Source: Blasia pusilla | Taxonomy: Eukaryota > Marchantiophyta > Marchantiopsida > Blasiales | DNA: 64,000 nt | Assembly (NCBI GenBank): GCA_050084515.1 | Contig: CM114272.1 | Location: forward strand, 4,092,001-4,156,000 | Reading direction: 5' to 3' | Shown here: positions 1 to 10,811 of the stretch, one piece after another | Numbering within the stretch: position 1 is the stretch's first letter | Layout: every line of letters begins with the position of its first letter | Program-made: the position numbers and the translations under genes | Notes under the pieces: model-generated | Told to the model about the DNA's origin: nothing | Database searches by the model: none | The model's input: the letters and a program-made list of their open reading frames with translations, nothing else

Positions 1-2368
1 ACCATGGCAACTGAATATCCCAGTCTCTAAGATGCCCCTTCTATAGGCCATACTTGCGCAATGCCCTCTTAACCGTCTGAACCACATGCTCAGCCAAACC
101 ATCCGCCTCTAGATGATCTCGAGACGTGGTCTGATGATCAATCAACGCCTTGTCACACAAGACCTGAAACTCACCCTGAAACTCCGTACCCTGGTTGGTC
201 AGCACTTCAGCTGGTGCACAAAAATGACTAAGCACTCTATCAAGAAACGCTTACGCCATTCCCTCACTTGCCTTGTCAGGTAACGCCACCAACTCAATCC
301 ACTTGGAGAAGTGCTCCACCATCACCAACACATATCGATGATGTCGTACAGTCAACGGTAACGGTCCCACAAAGTCCACACTCCAATGGTAACCCAACCC
401 CATAATAGGCAAGGGGTATAACTATGGTATAGGGGCATTGAATGATGCCCTCACCCGGTCACAAAACATACAATGTGACACGAACTGCTGCACTTGAGTA
501 TGCATGCCACGCCACCAATACTGACCAAGGAGTAAGCTATACGTACGCTTTACCCCAAAATGTCCCAACTCCTCCTGGGCATGTCGCACAATGCGCTCTC
601 TCTGAGCCAAATGCGGCACTACTTGTACTCTACCATCCTCCCACACACGGAGAATATATGTTCCCTCCAATCGATACCTCTTAGCACGTTGAAGAACACG
701 GTCTCGCTCCTTGGCACTCACTATGCCTGGAACCCTACTGGTCCATAGGAACTCCAACACCAACGCATCATCATGAATATCACGCTGATCCGTACCACCA
801 TCTCCAACCTTAGGATCTGAAGGTTGGCCATCTACCCTCTGACTAGAGTAAGATGTCATGTGGTCCTCCATACTAGAGTCCACCCCTAACCAACATAAAA
901 AGGCGGATGCATGCCAACCTGGCACCATCTCCTCATCAACCTCGCCATGCCATCTAGCCCCAGTTGCATCCTCTTGGCTAGTACATGGGTTCCTACTCAA
1001 CCCATCAGCATCAAGGTTGGAAACTCCAGGTCTATGTACCACCTGGAAGTCATACTCCTGTAAGATAAGAGCCCCTTTGGCAAGCTTCCCTGTAAGCTTG
1101 TCAGACTCCATCAACCACTTGAGCGGCTGGTGATCAGTAACAAGGGTAAACTGTGTGCCAAACAAGTAACACCTAAAGTGTGCCATAGCCCACACTACTG
1201 CCAAGCACTCTCCCTCATATGAACTATAGCGCGACTCCGCTGCAATATTCGAACGACTTGCATAGGCCACCACAAACTCCATGTGCTCATCATCATGTTG
1301 TGTCAACACCGCTCCAAGTCCCAACCTACTCCAATCAGTGTGTAATTGAAATGGGCACCCTCTGATAGGTCTCCTCAAGATAGGCGTCGTCACCAAGTGG
1401 GCCTTGAGCTCCACAAAAGCTCTCTCCTGATCATCTCCCCAGTGCCACTCCTGATCTGATTTCAGCAATTGGTTCAAAGGCTTTGCCATAGCACTAAATC
1501 CCTTCACATACCTCCGATAGTAGTTCGCTAATCCCATGAATGCCCAAACTCTACTCACATCTACCGGATGAGGAATAAGTGCAATAGCCTTCACCTTTGC
1601 TTGCTGAACTCCCAAACCACATGGATAGATCACATGACCCAAGTACTCTACATCCTCATGGAAGAACTTACACTTTCCTAGATGCAAACGTATACCATGA
1701 GCTTTCAACCGCTCAAACACAATCTGCAAATGTATTTGATGCTCCTCCATCATCTTACTGAACACCAAGATATCATCAATGTAACATCGAACAAAATCCA
1801 ACCCTGCTAGGATCTTGTCCATCACTCTCTGAAACTCGGCAGGTGCATTCTTCAACCCAAAGGGTAAGAATTTCCACTAGTACAAACAATCCTTGCCATG
1901 AGAGTTGACACTCCAAAATGCTGTCTTGGCGTTGTCACTCTCTCGAATTGGCAACTGATGGTATCCTGCCCGAAGATCCAAAGTACTAAAAATATTTGCT
2001 TATCCCACCACATCAAAGATCTCCTCAGGTGTAGGCATGGCATACCTATCAGCCTTGGTCTTCCGATTGATAGGACGGTAATCTCCACACATCCGCCTAT
2101 CCGTGTAGTTGCCATGCACATCCTTCTTAGCATGCATGAAAGTGGCTAATGCATACTCTCCATGCGACAACTCCACTAATCCAGCCTCCAAAAGGTCCAA
2201 CGTCCTACTCTGAATGAGGTCCCTCTCCATATCACTATATCGGTAGGGACGACAGAAGATTGGCGAATCACTAGCCAAATCAATCCGTATACCGGGTCCA
2301 ACCAAAGCACCCAACTCCTTCATGCTTAAGGCAAAACAACTCCTATAAGCACGTAGGAATTGTGTCAA
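1..2368 (-). pseudogene. Reverse transcriptase, RNase H and integrase region of the gypsy element
   Basis: Copies element RNA to DNA and integrates it. The RT N-terminal part (2368-2000) has the typical MCGDYRPINRKTKADRY and MPTPEEIFD. The frame shifts between about 2000 and 1860, and the main frame 1855-422 carries KNAPAEFQRVMDKIL, the catalytic YIDD (1772-1783), the RNase H region (LGLGAVLTQ, VTDHQPLKWLMESDK, DADGLSRNP) and the integrase HHCC zinc finger (H, H, then HCMFCDRV). The integrase core continues to the left edge. The DDE core reads LTNQGTEF, so the second catalytic Asp appears replaced by Asn. Stops interrupt it near 256 (TAA after GMA), at 422, and at 41 (TAG after KYGL). No chromodomain can be assessed because the end is missing. 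Confidence 0.9.
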
Positions 2369-2418
2369 GCATCATTTCTCACCTCCCCTAAGCTTGGGCC
2401 CAAGTAATGGCTCCCAAG

Positions 2419-2456
2419 TCTCCTCCACTAGCACACTAGTGTGCTAGTGGAGGAGA
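2419..2456. repeat. Perfect 38-bp palindrome between methyltransferase and RT frames
   Basis: Two 19-base arms, beginning TCTCCTCCACTAG, meet with no loop. It lies exactly where the methyltransferase frame (ends 2475) gives way to the RT frame (opens 2368) in a different register. Confidence 0.95.
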
Positions 2457-2474
2457 GGACGATGCCATTGGCTG

Positions 2475-4119
2475 CTAGGCAACCCCCTCACAAGATGGTA
2501 CACCCTTAGCTACACCATCATCTAAGCAAATAACTCCTCCACCAGCATGAGCAACCAACTCCACATGCCCAACCATTACATCCCATTTACTCCAAGGATG
2601 CAAAATACTATTCTCCTCGCCCCCAGCCGATGTCTCTACCATCCCGGTAGCCATCAAGCTCATCACAAGGGGTGGAAGACCCATAGACATAGTCCGAAGC
2701 CGACGCTGCTTGGCCATCCCAAGACTCAAAATCCAGGTCAAACAATTCAGGTCTAAGGCCTGACCCAACACATGACGTCGTGAAGCCTCAGAAATGGAAG
2801 CAACCGCTGTCACACCAATAGCAAATCCCATCGCACGCTCTCTCTCATCAGCATTAGGCTTCACCCAATGTCGCACATGAGAATCCCATACAAGCCCGGG
2901 ACCACCTTCCCTGTAGGCATGTGACGAGGGAAAACTCACAAATGTGGGTAGTGCCATCCTAGGCTGGCCCACAAGGTTCACCACTGCCATGGGTGACCAA
3001 TCAATAACCCTCACCACCTCAGAAAGTCGCCAAGTATCCAAGATACTATCCACTGTAAGGAAAGGATCCCGCTGCACTCCATCATATGCTCGACTTAGAA
3101 CCTCCCTAGGCAACAAGTTTGTCCACCACAAGCGTGGATGATGGGCACGCAAGCCAACTCGCGGTGCATCCAACAATCGCAGGTCCAATCCAAGACCGCA
3201 CCTCATGAACACTCGCCATCATCCGGATCCGAGTGTCACCCAACAATGGAACATTCTCCAGAATGTAAGCTGGAGCACGTGCTTGATGAACCTCAAGATG
3301 TTGTAACACCCGTAACATCTCCCAAAATAATCAAGACCTAGGGTCGTGTAATCCCTCACCACGACCAGCACGTGTATGACCCTGACATGACCATCTAGCA
3401 ATTACCAAATCCACAGGACCAACCCTCTCAAGGTCCTGCGCTCCCAACAATGCAATGTGTGACGACAAAGCACAAATAGCTGATGGCGGCAACAACTCAG
3501 GATATCTCCGCATCAACTGACCAATATGTCAGGATGAGACTCTCTGGGCCGTCCCATCTCGCTCCACATACACGTATCTCCGCATAGGAATACCGGCCTG
3601 CAACACTACAGCCAAACCAGTGCTAATCCCACCAAAGAGATCTAACACACAAATGCCCTCCGGCGGATACTGCCATACAATGGGTGTAGTATCCAAAGGG
3701 GATAACCCAACTCGACCAGCAGTAGGAGTCCGCCGTGGGGCCTCCTCTTCCTCGTGAGGTATAACAGCCTCACACCAAGCCTCCTGCACTAAGCGATCAG
3801 CCTCTTGCCGTAGTGCACGGCCTAAACTCCAAAGTGGCACATCCAACAATGAGGATGCCACTGCTGCAAAACTAGGGACCTCCTCTACCTCCTCATGCAC
3901 AAGAGAATCCACAGTAGAAAGATTACCCTCCAAAAAGTCTCCTGGCCAAGTGACTACTCCACTAAAACCAGCCAAAGATGCTAACACCGTTGGGGAAGAT
4001 CCTCTTGGTCGAGCCCCATAGATAAATCTCACAGGAACCTGGCTCATACATCCATCTTTGGACTGCCAAGCAGGTCTATAAGACGCTGTCTCAGCCGAGT
4101 AGTCCATCTGAAAACCCAT
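2475..4119 (-). pseudogene. DNMT3-like cytosine-5 DNA methyltransferase domain inside the retrotransposon
   Basis: C5-cytosine methyltransferases move a methyl group from S-adenosylmethionine to cytosine. Motifs run in canonical order. Motif I is VLDLFGGISTG (about 3625-3651). A motif II-like strand is YVYVERD. Motif IV is DLVIARWSCQG, with the catalytic Cys codon at 3385-3387. Motif VI is ILENV (3250-3258). Motif VIII-like is RAHHPRLWWTN (3117-3149). About 90 residues of target-recognition region follow, then motif IX ERERAMGF (about 2823-2850) and motif X-like RRHVLGQALDL (about 2748-2780). The order is not the permuted one of plant DRM enzymes, and the RxRxxW(G/T)N(L)P region resembles DNMT3. 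The Pro of the motif IV Pro-Cys pair is Ser here, one C-to-T change away. Lesions are TGA at 3529, TGA at 3331 and a frameshift near 3170-3190. The N-terminal 150 residues (4119-3670) have no domain I recognise. It is inactive in this copy. Confidence 0.85.
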
Positions 4120-4122
4120 CTA

Positions 4123-5280
4123 GTACAATACTGCTCCTCCAACTAGTACATCATACGACTCGGCTGATGTGACCACTGCATGTACTCCCAACCGTGAGCA
4201 GCTATCAGTTGCATGATCTAGTCTCAACTGTATAGAAAACTTCTCCCATGTCATGAATTGAGATCTATCATTGGCTCCTCCAAGTGATGTTTGAATCTGG
4301 AATGGGCAAGGCTCAAGCTCTGACCTCCGAATACCCAAACCAATACATGCCGCCTTTCCCAACATCAAAGGTTGGGCACCAGAGTCTAACAAGACTCTAT
4401 CTGGTCTATACACCTGGCCTCTAGGACTCACCAATCGGAATATCCCACTCCGGTTGTCCAACATACAAACACCAAGTGTAAGCCTCTCACGATCAATGGC
4501 TGGCCGGGCTGGTAATGCATCCATCTTCGCCGCTGCTGCCTGCCAAGTAGCACTGGTACTCAATGCTACACTTGACATAGAGGGTCGCTCCACCGCAACA
4601 CCCTCATCCACCTTAGCATGTGTAGCAGTAACACCCCCACATTCACACAACGTGGCTGCTAGCTGAAATACACGAGCTAAGTCAACTCCTAAAGCCATCA
4701 GCTCCGTGGCCGAAAATAATGGGGATCCCAACACTAAAGTTGCCATCCGAAATACTGCACTAGATGCTGTATCCGTGTCTACTACACGCGATGTAGATGC
4801 CTCAGTCCCCACTGTAGGCTCAATAGGCTGCGTAGGAACCATGGATGGAGTCCTAAGCACCTCAGACAACAAGAATGACTGGGGAAGCCTAGCCTGCCTC
4901 CCAACCTCACCCCTCTGTGGGTCCAACTCCACAATAGCACCACGTGGCTCTAACGCTCGAGTGGCTCCTCTTGTAGCTGGAGCTGATGCCTCAACCCGTG
5001 CTGCACTCGCCATATAAGAGAGATCATCCCCTCCATAAGAGGTGGAAGCCCCTGCTCCCGAACGTGCTCTATGCTGGATACCAGCCATAGTAGCCAACTT
5101 CTGCTCCAATTGCTCAATCCTGGCAGCCATAGCTGACTCTGTCGTAGTGGTAGGGGTAGCCACCGTAGGCTCTCCAACCACTCGTCCACTTCTACCACCC
5201 CTACCACCTCGGCCTCTCAGAGCTACTCCACCACGGCTGCGGCCTGATCTCAACTCTGGATGAAGATCAAAGCAACGCTC
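4123..5280 (-). pseudogene. Retropepsin-like aspartic protease region of the gypsy element
   Basis: In frame with the Gag C-terminus, directly after the TGA at 5281. The start is Arg/Gly-rich (RGRGGRGGRSGR), followed by a short coiled-coil-like stretch (IEQLEQKLATM) and a long low-complexity linker. The protease signature is LLDSGAQPLMLG, with the catalytic Asp in DSGA, near residue 290 of the 5253-4120 frame. A matching C-terminal beta motif, YDVLVGGAVLY, ends just before the TAG at 4120. Retropepsins process the polyprotein and act as homodimers. The frame runs on through the TAG into the methyltransferase region, so the protease was probably not the end of the original protein. Confidence 0.75.
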
Positions 5281-5283
5281 TCA

Positions 5284-6538
5284 AGGATGACGTGGTCTCC
5301 CGCAATGATCACACTGAGTTGGGGCCAACTGAGGCCAATCCTCCAAAGTCCGTCTCCCATCCTCTTGGGGACAAAACCTCCTAACATGATCACCTCCACA
5401 TGTCCAACATGACTGTCCTTGCTGCGGGGCAGCAAATGAAGGCAATGGTCTCTGCGCAAGTGTCCCTCTAGGACCTGACTGAGGTAGTGTGTACCCCCCA
5501 CGACTCCCACTACTACTACCACCACCACTACTACGAGACTGTGAGGTGGACTGTTGAACACGAGAAGTAGTAGTTATATCCCTACTGAATGTAGATATCA
5601 TCACTCTCTCCTCCACCATGTTAAGCTCAATCTTCTCAGATAGAGCAAACACATGGGTCAATGTGGGTGAATCATCACTCATAAGAGTAGCATCACGTAC
5701 CCTACGGCGCAACTCTCTGTCCAAGATCCCATACCAAAACTGGACTGCCTGAGCCTGAGTCACACCCTGGGTAATTGAAATCAAGCGTCGCATACGAATG
5801 TATGCCTCACGAAGACTCTCACTAGTCTTCCGCTCAAATTCCTGAAGACTATTCAACTTCTCTGTCTTCACTCCTTGATAGTTCTTCTTCAACCTCTTGA
5901 AGAACTCTGCAACCGGGCTGAACGATGGTGGGGCACTTATACCTCCACTAGTACCTCCACTGGTAACCCCACTGGCTCAGCTCAGATTCCGTACCACTCA
6001 GCGTGGTGGTGGCATAGTAGGAGCACTACTCCCAATAGTGCTCCTACTATGCCAGCCAGCCCGACGTATGGGTGATAGACACATAGCCTGGAGACCAATA
6101 TTGTCTCCACGCCTCAATCTCAGTAATATGGTCCTTCCTAAACTCATGGCTATCATCCATGGGTGGTCCCTCCAAGTGCTGAAACAACCCCTTGCAAGCC
6201 AAGAAGGGTATAAACAACGTGGCATTCCGCAACATCTGCATATCACACCACGTATCAAACTCCTGCATGAAGTCCTCCAACTCAATGGTGCCCACTGCAC
6301 CCGAGTATCCTTGTGGGCCCTTCATGGCCCCATATATCCGGTCCATGTCCCAAATCAATGGAGCTGCAACACTCGATAACAACGTAGAAGACTCGGTGTT
6401 TGGAACACCCTCATCCTCCTCTTCATCAACCGTCGGAAGTGGAAAAGGTAGCCGATACCTCAATCCACTCCATGTAAAACCACCACTGTCCACACCACAG
6501 TCCCCAACCAGACCACAAGACAGCTCCGTGATGACCAA
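5284..6538 (-). pseudogene. Gag-like nucleocapsid region of the gypsy element
   Basis: Structural Gag precursor region; it would form the cytoplasmic particle that packages element RNA. Two frames cover it. 6538-6047 encodes the N-terminal part, including a stretch around IELEDFMQEFDTW. 5892-5284 encodes the retrotrans_gag-type core (motif SLREAYIRMRRLI and similar), a Ser/Gly-rich linker and zinc knuckles: CWTCGGDHVRRFC, then CDHCGRPRHP immediately before the stop. The second knuckle is cut by a TGA at 5281, where the next codons would supply its last cysteine, so the true product continued into protease. The two frames are out of register, and an 18-bp hairpin (6011-6053) sits at the break. 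No ATG is evident for the N-terminal frame: it begins from a TTG and has a TAA just upstream. Confidence 0.75.
6011..6053. repeat. Perfect 18-bp inverted repeat with 7-nt loop in gag
   Basis: Left arm 6011-6028 starts GGCATAGTAGGAG; right arm 6036-6053 is its exact reverse complement. It falls in the gap between the two out-of-register Gag frames. Confidence 0.95.
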
Positions 6539-6579
6539 CGCCGATGCCGCACCACCACCAAATTACCACCACTAAGTAA

Positions 6580-8415
6580 CCAAGTGACGTTGATGTCGCT
6601 GTACTATTCTAGCTCTACTAGCTATGGGTGTAGGCAACCTAACCTGTCATCACCACAAGAAGCCTCCCACGGTCTACTGGTCATCACTCTAGCCTCACTA
6701 CCATTAGCACACAGGAGTAACACTACTCTGGAAATCAGCGTCAACCCTAACAATGGACGCGCTAGCAAGAAGCAATGATGGAGGGGATCCAAACACAAGA
6801 AGTCCAACGACAACCCTCCAGTCGCAAATGGAAATCAAGGTAACACAATCCACCAAATGTGGCGCCCCCTGAATCCACAGAACCCACCACACAATTCTAA
6901 CGCAATAGCTACTCCGCCATAGGTCGATGACGTGCTAGTCGGACTCGCAGCACCTGAAAATATCAACTGCATGGAGAGGCTATACCGTACTATGCATTAG
7001 AGGTCCATCAACCAAAAACCTGAGATGCATAAAGCGCCTAACACATCTCCGAAAAACACCAAATGAGCTACACCAGTGTGTACACTGGCATAGTTAAGAA
7101 CTCGGCAGTTAAGCGCCTTCTAAGAAGAATAGCCCAAAGATGGGTGACCAGTTATGCAACACTCAAATCACAAATCCTGCAAAAATTGCCTCACGCCTAT
7201 GCTTGCTTGCTCCTTGCTCCTTACTCCGCCTCTCATGCCCACTCGCCCCGAGCTACCACGAGTTGCCTCGAAGCCTCAAAATGCCGAGAAATGCTCGAGA
7301 CATGCCCCTATTGCCACGCTTCGCTATGGAGAGAGGCCCAACTAGGCGCCCCCAACGGGATAGGCGTCTTCAACAATAGATGAATCACCAACCAACCAGC
7401 CCCTCCGATCTGCTGTCCACCATAGCTATCTCTCCACAAAAAATCAGCTACAACCGAGCTCTATACTCCGAGCTAAAAATCAGACAAACTTGTTGTCCAT
7501 ACACCTCCACAATTGCAAATCCGACAGCACTTCCGCCCAGATTCATGCACACAAAAATCCGCAACACTCCACACACTCAAGAAGATAGCTTCACATGAGA
7601 TCATAATACAAGTAGCAACAAGAACCTCTCACCCAATCTGGATGAACTTCAACAGATCTTCCGCACTCCAAGCTCTCCACATCAGAAAACCGTCGAACAC
7701 GAAACAGAATCTTCAATCCTTGATAACTTCCAACTGCCTTGACAAAATCTGACGATCTAAAGCGCGTTGGAAAGCTCTTAGCAAGGCAATTATTTTCCAA
7801 CCAACCATGCACCAGATTCCCACCTCCAACATAGGCCACAAGCCATGAACATCCACGGCTGAGTACACAATCAGCCCCAACCTGATCCTACTGATTCACG
7901 ATCAAAGCTACCATCGATCTACTCTAGTTCTTTGAGTGAAATCCGTGAAAGAGCTACTGTCATAAAACATATTTAGAATCACATACAATCGAGCCAAACC
8001 CACTCCACGATGGGATAATCCAGGTCGAAGCTTGCGGGAACCACCATAGCCAAGAGCTCTTCTCACTACCAAGGCTAACTCCCAACGTAACAGGCTCAAC
8101 TTAAAGAACTAACTGTTCTTTGAGTGCACTCCACACTATATCCTCCAACCTAAGAGCAGGCCCTACTGGAAAAGTCACCCTCAACTGAGTAACTCCCAAC
8201 CCTATGTATAAAACCGCACCTCTACCTAGACACTACAGCACTACATAAGGTATGGCCTCTACTAGCACACTATACTCTACGACATAATCCGTATGGTCAT
8301 GACATAGTAAGTAAAACAAGACATGAGCTCACACTTTGGAGTTGATTGAACAAAGAGAGTTATTCTAGAGTAAGGAGATTAAGAGAGACATGTTTCCATT
8401 TTCTGGGTTGTGACA
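6580..8415 (-). repeat. Probable 5' LTR plus leader of the gypsy element
   Basis: This 1.8 kb lies between the start of Gag and the Helitron remnant and has no convincing coding frame. On the minus strand it would begin TGTCACAACCC at 8415, a common plant LTR start (TG...). I could not identify the LTR 3' end or a tRNA primer-binding site, and the matching 3' LTR lies outside the window, so the internal LTR/leader boundary is unknown. Segments such as 7180-7360 and 7560-7830 have open frames, but their amino-acid strings look random. Confidence 0.45.
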
Positions 8416-8439
8416 ACCATGAATGTGAGAAGCAATATA

Positions 8440-9389
8440 CGTAGCTGGTACTATATTGAAATTTAGATCAGGCCTAAGGATATCTAATATCTTGGCAATA
8501 GTCTCACTAGCGTGCACTTGACTCTAGAGATTGGCCATGCCATGCTTCCTAATTTCGTGAGCGATGCAATCGATATTGGTGAAGATCTTCCTATATATGC
8601 ACTCATGTAAATATGACCAACCTAACAATGAGTAGCTTTTAAGATCATCTTCAAATCCTAAGCTGAAAATTTTTAGTAAAAAAGAGTAAAAAAATTCATT
8701 CCAATGGTGCAAAGGATGATGTTCAATGAAACGAACAAGGCGATCGATTTTGTATCCATAGTTCCCAACAAAGTCTGAACTAATAAAGTTGTCGTTGTTC
8801 TTTGTTTTAGTTTTAAGGACTTCATGCTCAGTCCAAAATTGAGTGAAGGTCAAATGAGACAAAGAGTCTGGTCGATGGCAATAAAGTATTGACGGATGAA
8901 TACAGAGAAAGGTGGAGATTTTGTAAATAGTTGTACGACGACGCGGAGGGTTGGAGCCGATGTAGGTGATACCTTGTGATCTCTCTATTATTGGTATCTT
9001 TAATGCTCTGAGGGCAGCCTCTGTGGATAAAATAGACCTGTTTAAAACTAAGCCAAATATTATTTTTAGCATCACCTCGTCAAGGCCAAGGTGCTTTGCA
9101 TTTTCTGTACTTATGTTGAGGGAACCCCACGGCTCAAATTTGAGTGCGTATTTCAGAAGGTACAGCGACCATTGTACGTTTGTAATTTGTTGTAGGTTCA
9201 TATGAGCACCCAAAGTAGCAAGATAGGTGCGTGGTATGATATAACATTCCTGTTATGGTGACCAGGTCTGTAATATACCCGACGTAGCGTTATGGGATCT
9301 ATAGTTGGTTCTAGTTGGTAATTGGATGGGGCAGCGAATCCCAATCGGCAGTAAGATGCATGGTGAGCTTTTCTATTGACTATGCACAC
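8440..9389 (-). pseudogene. Helitron post-Rep region, leading toward the missing helicase
   Basis: 9389-9198 gives a Cys/His block (NRKAHHASYCRLGF) and a run ending ISYHAPILLLW. 9213-8524 (229 residues) begins MNLQQITNVQWSLYLLKYAL, the conserved 'NIQxVxxxxWSxYLxKYxxK' block, and goes on through LKIPIIERSQGITYI. These are linker blocks between the Rep and helicase domains in plant Helitrons. A TAG at 8524 ends the frame, and a shifted frame continues with helix-like sequence up to the LTR boundary. Confidence 0.7.
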
Positions 9390-9488
9390 TACTTGTTTAC
9401 AGGTATGTAACTGCTTAGTGGTAATAAATTGGTGTAACTTGCGTATATGATCAGCGTGAGTAAGGTGTGTTGATGTTAAAGATGAGAG

Positions 9489-9740
9489 TCAGGGAATGTA
9501 GGAGCATATCTCATGTGTAGTTTGGTTAACATCACTTGCATTGACCCACAAAATAGTGTGGGAGTGTACGCTGCCCCTATTTTGCAATTCATATTTAATG
9601 AGGTAGTTGGTTACACGACCAAGCAACTTGGGTCCACCAAGTCTGTAATCTCGGAAGAACATCTTGAGCCGAGTATGAAACAACACAACACACTCAATAG
9701 GGGCATCTCTCCATGTGAAAGCAAGGTTTAGTCCTTTCAC
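9489..9740 (-). pseudogene. Helitron Rep (HUH endonuclease) core
   Basis: Rep nicks and joins single-stranded DNA during rolling-circle transposition. The frame has VTNYLIKYELQNRGSVHSH followed by TILW, the conserved 'EFQxRGxxHxHxxxW' block with the two metal-binding His of the HUH motif (9566-9558). The paired catalytic tyrosines would lie downstream, where the sequence is frameshifted, and I could not place them. Next comes 9389-9198 with MCIVNRKAHHASYCRLGF, another typical Helitron block. Confidence 0.75.
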
Positions 9741-9763
9741 AACCTGTTCAATATCATGAATCT

Positions 9764-10517
9764 CTAGCTCCTACTATCTAATACCTCATCTAAAGTAAGG
9801 GTTAAGAATAAATCAGGCATGCCCCACTTGGCTACCATGGCGTTAAGATCTCGGAGGAGATGTCTATGCCAAGAGGGGCTACCTAGGATCTGTGCACTAA
9901 AACTATACTTGGACAACTGGGAGTATAACTGCTCATCAGATAGGTTAGATTTATTTTTTGAGCTGATCAAGTTCTCTACTGAGTACATAGGTGTGCGTAG
10001 AGGATGCAAGGGCAATAGACTGCCTTAACTGATGCATGAGAAGAACGTAAGGCTTGTAAAGCATTAAAATTGTAAAAAAATATTTTATTTGGGCACGAAT
10101 ATACTCAATGTATGTTATGTTTCCAGTGAGGTATCCTCGCAAGTATGGAAATAAGAAAGGGAATATACCTATCTCAATAGTCAACTTTCTGTCTGGTGAG
10201 ATACCGTTGTTATCGCTAAGAAAATGATCTCTAGAGTGAGCAATATCGCTGAGAAAAATGCTACCGTTGTGAAATATGTCATGAGAGGCTCTCCACCTAA
10301 CATGAAACAAATAATTTCCATCCTGAAAGACATTTAACTGTGCACTATAAGGATCGGCTGCCATGTGATGTGTTAACTCCCCTTTTTCTTGAGAAGCCAT
10401 AACAATATTGTCTACACATCCAGATAGTAAAAAAACACGACCACATATAGCCTCGCAAAGTTCAATGAGTGGTGTGTATTGCAAGTAAAGCTCATTTATA
10501 TAGAGGTTAATTCTCAT
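9764..10517 (-). pseudogene. Helitron Rep-helicase, region before the HUH motif
   Basis: Two overlapping frames, 10517-9951 (188 residues) and 10015-9764 (83 residues), in different registers, so one frameshift lies near 9960-10010. Motifs include the PFLFPYLRGY-type block (inside IGIFPFLFPYLRGY) and LNAMVAKWGMPDLFLTLT, the latter close to the conserved Helitron block ending in 'FGxPDLFLTxT'. This portion lies upstream of the Rep nuclease active site. Confidence 0.7.
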
Positions 10518-10811
10518 TTAACTAAGATTTTTTTTTAATTTGTGTGGATATTGACTATTGAGATAGGTATATTATTTGTTCATTTGGATGGGGCATATTC
10601 CACCCGACTAGCGGACAATCAATTAGAGAGCTAACCTGAGAAAATCCCCAATGGAAGCCATTATATTTGATTCTATGCCAAGCCTTGAGTCTACAAGGGA
10701 AATAACCTGAAGGTGTAGTGGGCTTAGTAACAAGATATCTCGCATATAAGAGGGGTCATATACACATTATACAACGTAGTGGCTGAGCATTGCTGGCATA
10801 CATAAAACATA

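Larger units (their letters stand above)
1..8415 (-). mobile_element. Ty3/gypsy LTR retrotransposon carrying a cytosine DNA methyltransferase, decayed, 3' end outside the window
   Basis: Read on the minus strand, the order is Gag (6538-5284), aspartic protease (5280-4123), cytosine methyltransferase (about 3660-2700), reverse transcriptase (2368 to about 1700), RNase H, then integrase running off the left edge. This is the Ty3/gypsy order (RT-RNase H-integrase) with an extra methyltransferase between protease and RT. Gag C-terminus, protease and the first half of the methyltransferase share one frame, interrupted only by stops at 5281 (TGA), 4120 (TAG), 3529 (TGA) and 3331 (TGA). Each is one transition from a sense codon, so an ancestral Gag-Pro-methyltransferase polyprotein is likely. 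Further breaks are frameshifts near 6010-6050, 3170-3190, 2370-2475 and 1860-2000. The right boundary is inferred from a TGTCACAACCC start and from the Helitron reading frame ending there. The 3' LTR is not in view. The copy cannot be autonomous. Confidence 0.9.

Noticed and set aside
4454-5263. Plus-strand ORFs opposite the protease region
   Set aside because: Antisense shadows of the GC-rich linker in the minus-strand protease frame.
3331-5283. In-frame TGA codons in the gypsy polyprotein as recoding (readthrough or selenocysteine)
   Set aside because: A TAG and several frameshifts occur in the same element, and no readthrough context or structure was seen; decay is simpler.
6853-6862. TGGCGCCCCC as a primer-binding site
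   Set aside because: Its orientation is plus, whereas the element reads on the minus strand.
8203-8213. TATAAAA as the gypsy LTR promoter
   Set aside because: The TATA consensus is on the plus strand, opposite to the element.
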